A stretch of 64,000 nt of DNA, from the NCBI GenBank assembly GCA_037833965.1, contig AP031352.1, forward strand, positions 12,628,501 through 12,692,500, written 5' to 3'. A model generated the notes under the pieces. That model worked only from the letters and a program-made list of their open reading frames with translations, did no database searches and had not been told where the DNA came from. Numbering within the stretch: the stretch's first letter is position 1; each line of letters begins with the position of its first letter. A program made the position numbers and the translations under genes. The stretch is from Marchantia polymorpha subsp. ruderalis. Taxonomy: Eukaryota; Streptophyta; Marchantiopsida; Marchantiales; Marchantiaceae. This document shows positions 50,203-59,622 of the stretch, one piece after another.

Positions 50203-52275
50203 TGACGAATCTCTTCCTACGAATGTGCCTTGCAGCAACGATGCTCAGCATGTTGTCAACTCAAAGCGAAAACGAGCACGACTATCCTTTTCTTAGGATA
50301 GTCGTGCAAGGCAGGCGACCCCATACTACAACGCCAGCAACGACAATGTACAATGTGCTGCAAGTGGTTTTCCCACAAGACCACTGCATCGGGATGGAAG
50401 GCGCACCTGCGTTTGCACGGCATCACGGATTATGACAACGACTCGTCCACATCATCAAGAAAGTTGTGGGTTCAAGCGACGTTGACCTGTGTTCGCAAGC
50501 CGAGGTTCTTGACACTCGTCCTTGAAGGGTTTGAGAACGCCGTCGTCGATTACGTCGTGCAAGGTGGAGTCACACTACGTGCAGCTGGTAGCGAGCGCTT
50601 CAAACAATTTGTTGTTGCACTGATGCACGGTTATGAGCCACCGTCAACTCGCACTATCCTCCGACGCATTGCTGAACTACATCGTGTACTCGAGCTAGCT
50701 CTAGCGGCATTTCTTTGCAATCTGACTGTAACCATCTCGTTAACTCTTGACGGCTGGTCTAATCAAAATCTGAAAGGCTTTCATGTTGTCACTGCTCATT
50801 GGATGTACGTCGTCACGATGAAGATCAAGACCACTTTGCTGACAATCTTGGATGTCAAGTGTGGAGCGGGTGTTGGTGTGCGTGTGGGGACAGACCTATT
50901 TGAATACTTGAAGCGCATGGGCCGAGATGTAGTCACGCGCATTTTGAACGTCACCAGCGATAATGGATTCGACGCAACAAATGCAGTTGTGCGACTCTTC
51001 AAGCTCGTGAACATCTTTGTGCGATACGAGCAACTGCGCAAGTGCAATCACGTCAGATGCGCCGACCACTCTGTCCAGCTTGCAGTGCTGCAGGCCTTGA
51101 AGCTCATTCGCCAACCCACCGAGCAGCTACGAGACGGCTTGGTGAAGATGCGTCGTAGCAAAGTCATTCAGCAACAGTATCGAATTGAGGCCTTGCGCTC
51201 TGGGTTGAGTAGCACAGAGCCGACGCATGTAGACTTACAGACGAGATGTAACTCGACACATCAAATGTGTGACGATGCTTTTCGCAAGCGCGTTGTCATA
51301 GACACAATCATGGATCAATACAAGGATGACATTGGCCATGATACTCTTAAAGATTCGGAGTGGCAGGTAATTGCCAGCGTGTCAAATTTTCTTTGTGCAC
51401 CACGCCGAGTCATGGAAAGTTTTGCGGGGAACAGCAAGCTAACACTCGACCTTGTGTCATTGTCCATTGCCATGTTGATCAAGCATTGCAATGACAACGA
51501 GCAAAACTTGCAAGAGATTCACGACGCTCTGACGGCGATTCCCATGAAGATGAAATTGCAATCTTATGAGCAGAAGCTGGTGCAAGAACTAGCCATCATC
51601 GTAGTGTATTTCAACCCGCATATCCCAAAGCCGACTGACACTTTAGAGCTGATGGTTGTCACTGAAATTGTACGCAACCTCATGCAGCGACGCTACTCTG
51701 CCGAGAGCACCAGGACCCAGAGCCGAGAACTACCATCGGAAGCGTCATGCAACACGCTGTTTTCTGCAATGTTCCAGCCGCAGGGAGTTGAAAGTGGAAT
51801 AGATGATGAGGTTGATCAGTACTTGTTGATCGGTGTTGTCCATGCTTCGGGCTTCATTGATGTCTTGTCGTGATGGTCGGCCCGGAAGTATGCACTACCA
51901 GGTCATTACCAGATGGCAATGGACTATTTGGGAACACCAGCAACGTCAACGCCATCAGAGCGCGTGAATAGCGCTGCCAGTCGTGAATTCACATGTATGC
52001 GGCAGTCCTTGTCATCGTCGGTCTTTATCATGGTCATGTGTTTACGGTCTTGGATGAATGCAGGTATACTTAAAGTGCCGGTGCATCGAGCGGTGGCGGC
52101 CACAGCTATCCTAGCTGAAGGAGAGGAAAAAATTTTGGAATCGATCGTCCAAAACCTTGAGGAGGAGCAAGGTGGCTGGAATGAGGAGATACTCGAAGAT
52201 GACGTCATTGCAATGCTCCATTCTCAATTCTCTGACCTTGTTTTTGACGCTGAACACGATTTTGGATTTGCCTAA
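50203..52275 (+). pseudogene. hAT transposase gene, nearly open, two in-frame stops
   Basis: One reading frame runs from about 50203 to the TAA at 52273-52275. Domains in order: a basic NLS-like SKRKRAR; a BED zinc finger (CTMCCKWFSHKTTASGWKA then HLRLHG); a region with LTLDGWSNQNLKGFHVV (DUF659-type); DDE-core landmarks TSDNG and CADHSVQ; and a C-terminal hAT dimerisation domain (ATSTPSERVNSAAS). In-frame stops are at 50299-50301, inside the right arm of a perfect hairpin, and at 51871-51873. Except for these the frame is intact for about 690 codons, so the copy is young compared with the hAT relic at 0.4-2.2 kb. It would cut and paste elements with matching ends, presumably the 47273-56910 element. 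Small exons upstream (for example 49887-49931, bounded by CAG and GTAAGT) may belong to the gene. Confidence 0.9.
50276..50307. repeat. Perfect hairpin, 12-bp arms, inside hAT gene start
   Basis: GCACGACTATCC at 50276-50287 and its exact complement at 50296-50307, with an 8-base loop. The right arm introduces one of the two stops in the transposase frame, between the NLS-like stretch and the BED finger. Confidence 0.9.
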
Positions 52276-52386
52276 AGGCATGGATTACATATTGTTGCAT
52301 CTGGTTGTAAAATTCTGCTCTTGATGATGGAAGCTTTTCGGTGATGGAGGCGATTTTCTTTTACTCTAGATAGATTTGGTGCCTTA

Positions 52387-54350
52387 CAGTAAAACCCCTG
52401 CTAAGTTATCCCACGCTAAGTTATAACCCCTTGTAAGTTATAAAAAATTTACGGAACAAACATACTTCTATGGAGACTAAGTTATAAAGCATAAGTTATG
52501 TCCTCAATGACCAAAATAACTTTTCAGAGGTTTCTTATTACTGCTTAAGCCAGCCATCGAGCATCGCTTGTTGGAGATTTTTGAATCAAATGGTGCTTTG
52601 GATTCTACGTAGCTGACAATGTACTTGGTGCTCCACAGGATCCGCTGGATTTAACATTGAAATCACCACCAATAACCATTTTAGCTTTTCAGCACGTGTA
52701 AGTTGTGCTAGTTACTCCTCCTCAGGGTTCCGATGGATGGGTCATTCTCCTGGCCAGTGACAAGGTTTGCGATCTCCTCGTCATTCAGAAACATATGCTC
52801 CACACCGCTTTCCTCGATCGGATTCAACAGCGATGCAATTGACATTGGATCCCACAAAGGTAACCTGTGTAGAGCATCCGTGAGCTCTTCCTCGACCTGC
52901 TCCTCTTCTAAAAATGCCTGACGGTCGTCTTCTACAGCCTCGAACAGTCCTGTGTGGCGAAAGCAGTCTCGATTGCCTGCTGCGATATCTCGTTCCATGA
53001 TGCGAGGCACCACCTCATTGCGGTATGTTGATCAACTTTGTAGAGGTTGACCTCATTCTTCTCATCACGATCCAATGCATTTTGCAAGTGGAAGCGTCGG
53101 TAATGTCTCTTGAAAGCAGCGATAATCCAGGCGTCCATGGGCTGAATCTTTGACGTCGTGTTTCGCGGCAGTGGGCATACTTCAACATTTGGAGTTGGGC
53201 ACTCATCAGTGATATGTGAAGGTGCATTGTCCATCAACAGCAGGATGTGGCGACGTGGGGCACGCATCTCTGCATCAAAGCGCTTTAACCACTCTTGGAA
53301 AAACATCCCAGTCATCCAGGCATTTTTATTTCATCCGTAATAAAATCCAAGCTGTTCGCCAGTTTTGCGATTGAAGCAACGAGGTTTCTAGGCGGGTCCA
53401 ATGAAAAATGGCGGCAGTTTGTGAGATCCATTGGAATTTGCAGTGAGTGCGAGAGTGATCCTGGTTTTGTCCTTTTTAGAACTAGCAATACGTTGTTGGG
53501 CAATTGTCGTATCTGGCACCATACTGTAAAAAAAGGCCCGTTTCGTTCATATTGTAGACATCTTCCGGATTGAAGGCAGCGATACGGGGCCCGTAATGCT
53601 GGCATTGCCGCTTCGATCGCATCATCATCGACTGATCCAACTTCACCATGGATTTTAAAGCTCTTTTGTCTGTTGCGGGACAGGAACTTATACAGCCATC
53701 CATTTGAAAATTCGATGTTGCCTTCAAGTATTTTGAGCATTTCTGCAAATCGTTGACCTTGCGCTTTGATGAGATCGTATGTAATGAAGACATTCCGGTG
53801 CTGGCACTGCAGGACCCAGAGTGAAAGTGCTTCTTCAAGATCGGAAAAATTCACGGTTCTCAGCCTTTTTGCGTGAAGCTTGTGTTCATCTATTAGCTCA
53901 TAATCATGCTTCTTCTTTAGAATCTTGCTAATGGTGACTTGCGATGGTGCCGCTGTAAGCCCAAATTTTCCCTTGGTCCATGCTGCAACTTCTGCCTGCG
54001 ACAACAAAGCGTTGGCTTCCTTATATTTACAGATTTGAAGGCGTTGCTCATTGGTGAAGCGTGGTGCCATGCTGCTGCCAATGAAAATAGTAGATGAGCA
54101 AGGAGTGCGAAGAAAAGCGGAGTGAAGGGGCGAAGAGGTGAGAACGAAGAAGTGGGAAGAGGGGTAGAAGGGCGGGGGAGTGCGAGGAGCGAGCTTCTAA
54201 TATTACACTGCCTAGATGACGTACATAGTCAAAATGCACTTTACTAGAGCTCCTGATTGGCTACGGTACATACCTCCCAAAAGTTATAACCTCCCGTAAG
54301 TTATCAAAATCCCCTTCCACCTAGGCTATAACTTATCGGGGGTTTTACTC
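52387..54350 (-). mobile_element. pogo/Tigger-type Tc1/mariner transposon
   Basis: A 1,964-bp element flanked by TA (52385-52386 and 54351-54352). Inverted ends: the left reads CAGTAAAACCCCTGCTAAGTTAT; the right, reversed, begins GAGTAAAACCCCCGATAAGT. Further AAGTTATAA motifs lie just inside both ends. It encodes a CENP-B-like DDE transposase on the minus strand. It lies inside the 9.6-kb hAT-bearing element, just downstream of the hAT gene. Confidence 0.92.
52725..54070 (-). pseudogene. pogo/Tigger (CENP-B-like, DDE_1) transposase, broken
   Basis: Starts at ATG 54070 with an N-terminal psq/CENP-B helix-turn-helix (MAPRFTNEQRLQICKYKEAN) and a second DNA-binding domain ending around LYKFLSRN. 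The DDE_1 catalytic region follows in other frames: VYNMNETGLF, then LLLMDNAPSH and KIQPMDAWIIAAFKRHYRR. The first catalytic block is normally NxDETGxF; here the aspartate is an asparagine. There are at least two frameshifts around 53,350-53,600, so the copy cannot make an active enzyme. The open stretches are 53312-54070, 53482-53838 and 52932-53315, with the tail to about 52,708. Confidence 0.9.
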
Positions 54351-54363
54351 TAGTTACAAATGA

Positions 54364-54418
54364 ACCGTATGCGCTTCTCTCAGTTAATGCTAAGAAAATT
54401 GAGAGAAGCGCATACGGT
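54364..54418. repeat. Perfect inverted repeat, 19-bp arms
   Basis: Arms 54364-54382 (ACCGTATGCGCTTCTCTCA) and 54400-54418 are exact complements with a 17-base loop. It lies 12 bases outside the right TA of the pogo element, within the hAT-bearing element. Confidence 0.95.
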
Positions 54419-56700
54419 ATTATCCCTGAGTGTCCAAGCATTCTGTCAAGTAGTATGTGATTGGAATATTCTCTTCATCTTGTTACCGTCTTTTACTTCA
54501 TTCAAGATAGAACTAATTTTTGTCTTTAAAGCTCCTGTATCAAGTAACAGCTGAAAGATAACTCCTCTGTCTTGAGACTGGAGTTAACTGATGATTGCCA
54601 CTTTTTCTCAGATCAATCTAGTCTGTTCCTGTGAAATGTATCTTTTTTTGTTCTAACCAAGACCAATATGTGGATTGGATCTTCATTAGGGAAGTATCCA
54701 TTTCCGTGGTGCTTCTTGTTGTTCTGCTCAATTACCACGATCGAGAACATTACTTTCATCATTTAGTATGTGAACTGGAAGTGTTGATTGCACACGTAGA
54801 GCTCACTGAAAAAGCAGTTATTCTGTATATTCTTTTCATGCCTTCTAGCTCAAATTGGAAAGTCTCAAAAAACACATGTAGGCTTTTCCTCTGAATCAAC
54901 CAAATGTTTGTTGAGAAGAAGTCTATTGACCATTTTTTGATTCCATTCCATTCGAACTATCGTCAAGAAGCAAATTTTTGTTTCCTTCTTCACCTCGTTT
55001 TCGAGTCATTCTTGGTTCAATGACTTTGGGCATTTTTGCTGTTGAGTCAAGTTTGCATCACTTACTTGTAACAAAGTCCCATATAGTTCTTCTATTGCCA
55101 TTTAGTTCATGTTACTATAGTCAAGTCAAAGATATTTATAGGCCACAAAGGTTATAAAGGAAACTTTCCGGCGGAATTGCTTTGCAAATATATGTGATGG
55201 AAGACGTAAGGAAGCATTCAGGGGTTAAATAAGCTGTTTTGAAATTTTCTTGTGCTGGATTAAGTCTTACGCATTAGCTGCTCTTGGGTCTCCAAATAGT
55301 ATAACAGTGGGCAATGTTGGTATGTCGTACGATGTTGTGTCTTCTGCTCTTCTACTTATTTGCGTTATCCTTTGTAAGTGTTAAGACTTAATTCTACTTA
55401 GTCGTTGGTTATGCGCACTCAGTTTTCAGTTTCCCATTGAACATGCTAGAATCTCTAAGTTGGGAGTGATTCCAGGATTTTGGTTTTGGTCACCAGATCC
55501 ACATAATGCACTGTGGATGGTTCATGAACACATTTCCTCAAGAGCATCTATCGCTAACCCAAGACTTTACTGATTGACATCTTTGTCTCACATCTTGGTC
55601 CAAATCTTTATGTAATGTCTCGAAATGTTTTCTACGATGTTGAACTGTAGTTGCACTCTAATTTCAGTGGTGATTTGCCAAAGATTTCATGAACGTTCAC
55701 TTTGCTTAGATTTGCCCGAGATGGTTGTAAAATGTTTATATGAGAACGGAAGGCTTTACACGTGATCGAGTAGTATGAGTGTTAACTAGACCTTTGCATC
55801 TGTCAAATTTCTTCAAGGCGAGGAGATTACAGATATGATCAGAGTATGAACAGCATGTACCTTTCTCATTGAGTTTCGCCAGATATGCTAACTTAGTAGG
55901 TATGACGTACATTCCAGCTGCGACAGCTTTCCTGATGGGCCAATTGTGATAAGGTGCAAAGACCTGATCGTAAGCCTTGGTTGCTGGCTCCTTCAGCGAG
56001 TTTCCTCTGCAAAGTCATTGTGACTTGCGTTAAATCTGAGGAAAAAACCACTCTTTTCGAGCAAATCTTATTTTCCATTTACGTTTCTGCGCTGTTTTAG
56101 ACGTTTTGTATAGTCCATAAAGCAGGACCACAACCCCTCTTTGCTGAGAATTCATGCTTGACAACTCGAATACAAATATTTCTTTCACTTCAGTAACCAT
56201 GTTTTGATTGGAATCTATAAGTCACCGTTTGAAAACTTCTGTATGAGATGTATTTGGATTCGCATACATTCTTCTGAAAATCTGCACACTTCAGTGACCA
56301 TGCAACAACATAGGTGGAAAGGTTCTAGCGACTCACTCAGTCGTCAGAACATGCTGGAAAAGAAGTCGGACCATGTCAATTACTCGTTTGACACAAAGCA
56401 GGTTACGCGTGTGACTGCCACCTTGTTTCACCTTGTCAGCCTGGATATCGGAATCTACCATTGCTGCTATATTGTCAAACTCCTTAGATGCATCCAACAA
56501 ATCTTTGACCTAGATACAGAGGAGAAGGCTTAAAGCATCAGATCAGAGTACGTACTCCCAAAATTCACATACAATAGTTGAGAAATCTATGTTCAGACAT
56601 TCTTGTTACTGCGTGTTTGTATATTTAGACGAAATTCAAGTAGCAGCTGCTTTGCATGAGGAAGTCATGAGTGTTAACTAGTCAAAATGTGGACACGCAC
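54419..56700. other. Right arm of the nested transposon, no recognised gene
   Basis: Moderately AT-rich DNA. Open stretches of 87 codons at 54631-54894 and 109 codons at 56204-56533 (+) have no motif I know. The GGTAA-rich terminal array begins at about 56,715. Confidence 0.4.
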
Positions 56701-56910
56701 ATGCAGCACCAATATAAGGTAAGGGTAACTTCTGAGGGTAATGGTAACTTTTTAACCTTTTAAATCTGTACCAGGTAACCAGGTAATGACCATGAGGTAG
56801 AGGTAAGGGGTAAAGATAGATCGTAGTGCTAAGTGTAAGGTGGAAGGTAGGGTAAAGGTAGAGAGCTTTACCTTACCCGTCTACCTTTTACCTTACCTTG
56901 CCGAGGGTTA

Positions 56911-58540
56911 ATCTTGAGTACACCTATCAGAGGTCGTCCATACCAATTGCACACTGACTGGAGTATGTTGGGACTTGGAACGGTGTTGACGCAGCGTGAT
57001 GATGAGGGCAAGGAGTTTGTGGTTGCGTACGCTAGTCGTTCAAACAATGCAGCGGAGTCGCGATATAGTTTGTACGAGGGAGAGTGCTTGGCAGCGGTGT
57101 GGGTTGTGGCACACTTTAGGTGTTACTTGTTTGATACGCAGTTCACCCTTATTACTGATCATCAGCCGCTCAAGTGGTTGATAGAGTCCGACAAGCTCAT
57201 AGGGAAGCTTGCACGGTGAGCTCTCATCTTACACGAGTACAACTTTCAGGTAGTGCATAGACCTGGAGTTGCGAACCTAGATGCCGATGATTTGAGTCGG
57301 AACCCATGCACTAGCCAGGAGGATGACATTGGAGCTAGATGGCATGGTGAGGTTGACGAGAAGATGGTGCATGGTTGGCATGCATCTACCTTCATGTGTT
57401 GGTTTCGTGGAAACTCCAACAGAGAGTATCATTTGACATCTTACTCTAGTAAGAGAGTGTATGATCAATCTTCAGCTCCTGAGGTTGAGTATGGTGGTGT
57501 GGATCAGCGTGATGTTCACGATGATGCATTGGGGTTGGAGTTCCTACGGACCAGCATGGTGTCAGGCACAGTAGGTGCCAAGGAGCAAGTTCGTGTTCTC
57601 CAACTGGCGAAGAGATACCTATTAGAGGGATCACATGTTCTCAGAGTGTGGAAGGACGGTACGGTACTAGTAGTACCACATCCAGCTTAGAGAGCACGCA
57701 TTGTGAGGTATGCTCATGAGAAGTTGGGACATTTGGAGTGAAGCGTACATACAGCTTACTCCTTGGTTAGTATTGGTGGCGTGGTATGCATACTCAGGTA
57801 TAGCAGTTGGTATCACGTTGCATAGTTTGTGATCGGGTGAGGGCATCGTTCAATGCCCAAACACCAGAGTTACATCCATTACCCATCATGGGGTTGGGTT
57901 ATTGTTGGAGTTTGGACTTTGGACTTTGCTGGACCACTACCTTTGACTGTACGACATCATCGGTATGTGTTGGTCATGGTAGAGCATTTCTCCAAGTGGA
58001 TTGAGTTGGTGGCATTAATTGACAAGGCAAGTGAGGGAGTAGCATATGCTTTCCTTGACAGGGTGCTTAGTCACTATGGTGCACCAACTGAGGTGTTGAC
58101 CGATCAGAGGACGGAGTTTCAGGGTGAGTTTAAGGTCTTGTGTGACAAGGCACTGATTGATCATTGGATCACGTCGCGAGATCATCTAGAGGCGGATGGT
58201 TTAGCTGAATGTGTTGTATATACATTGAAGAGGGTGTTGCGCAAGTATGGCCTCCAGAAAGGTCATCTTGAGGACTAGGATATCGAGTTACCATGGTTGG
58301 TCATGGGATATCGGTTCAGTCTTCATGCATCTTTGGCTTCCTTCTCATCATATTTTCTAATGTACGGCCGAGATCCAGACTTGCCAACATCGATTTGTCC
58401 TGAGTCTAGCGAGGTAGTGAATCTTGATAACCCGAACATGTGGGTGAGAGTATGTTTTCAACGTGTAGAGCTCTTTTGGAGAGTTATGCCTACAGCGTTT
58501 GAGAATCTTGTGATTGCTCAACATAGAGATACGTTGTGAT
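56911..58540 (+). other. Ty3/Gypsy RNase H and integrase region (fossil)
   Basis: Continuation of the pol region after the nested element. RNase H is at 56914-57219 (LHTDWSMLGLGTVLTQRD, VAYASRSNNAAESRYS, FTLITDHQPLKWL). The integrase zinc-binding region is at about 57,720-57,830 and the catalytic core at 57853-58278 (the block with LDFAGPLPLTV, VMVEHFSKWIELV, LSHYGAPTEVLTDQ). It shows the family order typical of Ty3/Gypsy. Broken copy. Confidence 0.9.
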
Positions 58541-58590
58541 ATGCAACCATTTGGGGAGGAGGTTATCGACCATCAATTCGTAGATTCCAT

Positions 58591-59013
58591 GTGGAAGACT
58601 ACGTTTATCTACAGCAGACTGCACCGACGACATTGGATGTGACGACCGGACGCACAATCTTGCGAGTGCGGGAGGTGTTGTCTTCTGGAGTTCTCCTGTT
58701 GGAGGGTCGTGACGGCGTTGTTTGGAAGGATCATGTGCGCAATTGTGCGCCATGCCACCTCCCAAACATAGATGGTACTTTGGATCCAAGCATAGCAATA
58801 GTATGTGTTGGCTTGAGGTGCATGCTGTGCGGATTAGCTGGTCAGGCGGTCCGTATGTTGGTGTGTGATAGGTGTTCTAGGGGGATGACACATGTCGTGT
58901 CTGACTCCACTTATCAATGTTATTCCGGTTGGACGATGGGTTTGTTCTCGATGTACTTCAGAGGTGTAGATGAGTTGATCTTCACATGTTCTGAATTGCA
59001 GATAGGCGATTAA
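58591..59013 (+). other. Integrase tail with PHD-finger-like cysteine cluster (fossil)
   Basis: A 140-codon open stretch. Its first half resembles the SH3-like C-terminal end of gypsy integrases (VREVLSSGVLLLEGRDG, VWKDHVRNCAPCH). The second half has CMLC, an 11-residue gap, then CDRCSRGMTH and a later cysteine, the spacing of the first half of a PHD finger (CxxC...MLVCDxCxxxxH). Many gypsy integrases carry a chromodomain here; none is visible. PHD identity rests on cysteine spacing and the LVCDRC motif only. Confidence 0.6.
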
Positions 59014-59142
59014 CAATGGGTCGACATAGCACCCGGCCTAATGGTTCACGCACTCACGAAGGTGTATAGCATGTAGTTGTAGATAGGGCTACCTGGGAGT
59101 GAGAGGGACCTGACCAGCAGCTAGGAGGGCGAGTTGTGGTAA

Positions 59143-59233
59143 ATTTGAGTGTGTACGCTCTCTCATCTAAGATGTGTGTATGTGTGCGTATGCGTATGTG
59201 AGTAGCATGTCAGCGATGTAGAATGTATGACGA
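59143..59233. repeat. About 90-bp repeat flanking the 3' LTR, copy 1
   Basis: ATTTGAGTGTGTACGCTCTC, followed by a GTGTGTATGTGTGCGTATGC block. A second copy, about 90% identical, lies just outside the 3' LTR at 59531-59622. Confidence 0.85.
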
Positions 59234-59252
59234 TATATATTCACACGACACC

Positions 59253-59520
59253 TGTCATGTAACTCAGTATTTGCTAAAATTAGTGTTGAACTAGGGTTTC
59301 AAGTCGCGTAGGGTATAGGGTCGTAGGAGACTCGAAGAACGTCAGTTCTTCAAGTCGAGCCTAGCGCGTTAGGAGTAATGCGAGTAGAGCGATCCGTTAG
59401 CGTCAACCTAGAATCTCTCCGGAGTGGGAGTGGGTTGGGCTTGACTTTGTATGTAACGGTTGTTGCCAATGGGGTAATCATACCAACGGGAATTCCAATG
59501 GGGAAGATCTGTATATTTCA
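59253..59520 (+). repeat. 3' LTR of the Ty3/Gypsy element
   Basis: 268 bp, TGTCATG..ATTTCA, the partner of 40270-40538. Confidence 0.9.
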
Positions 59521-59530
59521 ATTGTACTAC

Positions 59531-59622
59531 ATTTGAGTGTGTACGCTCTCACATCTTATATGTGTGTATGTGTGCGTATGCGTATGTGAGTAGCATGATA
59601 GCGATATAGAATGTATAACGAC
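59531..59622. repeat. About 90-bp repeat flanking the 3' LTR, copy 2
   Basis: Second copy of the 59143-59233 unit, located outside the element and ten bases after the 3' LTR. Confidence 0.85.

Larger units (their letters stand above)
47273..56910 (+). mobile_element. Nested 9.6-kb DNA transposon with hAT transposase
   Basis: Inserted in the Ty3 pol region. The flanking direct repeat ATCTTGAGTA lies at 47263-47272 and 56911-56920. Terminal inverted repeats CCTCGGCAAGGTAAGGTAA sit at 47275-47293 and, inverted, 56888-56906. About 130-200 bases at each end are packed with GGTAA/TTACC motifs, which look like subterminal transposase-binding arrays. Inside are a hAT transposase gene (about 50.2-52.3 kb), a separately inserted pogo/Tigger element, two 218-bp direct repeats and splice-flanked exon-like bits. 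The encoded transposase says hAT, whose duplication is normally 8 bp; the 10-bp repeat seen here is nearer the Mutator-like range. It may be a hAT with two chance-matching extra bases, or a Mutator-like carrier that contains a hAT gene. Confidence 0.85.
40270..59520 (+). mobile_element. Ty3/Gypsy LTR element carrying a DNA methyltransferase-like region (fossil)
   Basis: Matching LTRs of about 269 bp lie at 40270-40538 and 59253-59520; both start TGTCATGTAAC and end ATATTTCA, the usual TG..CA. Between them, in order: a leader with a short tandem duplication (41663-41810), an acidic 119-codon open stretch (43485-43844) of unknown role, a C5 cytosine methyltransferase-like region, reverse transcriptase, RNase H, integrase, and a PHD-finger-like tail. 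The RT to RNase H to integrase order places it in Ty3/Gypsy. A 9.6-kb DNA transposon (47273-56910) is nested in pol, so the element's own length is about 9.6 kb. I did not recognise a gag nucleocapsid zinc knuckle or a protease. The flanks ATTGA and ATTGT match at four of five bases. The LTRs differ at about 8-9% of sites, suggesting an age of a few million years at plant-like rates (inference). It is clearly broken, with many breaks, and cannot be active. Confidence 0.9.

Noticed and set aside
50202-50435. 77-codon open stretch at the hAT gene start
   Set aside because: Different frame from the BED finger and transposase; a shadow, although its early part overlaps the true N-terminal region.
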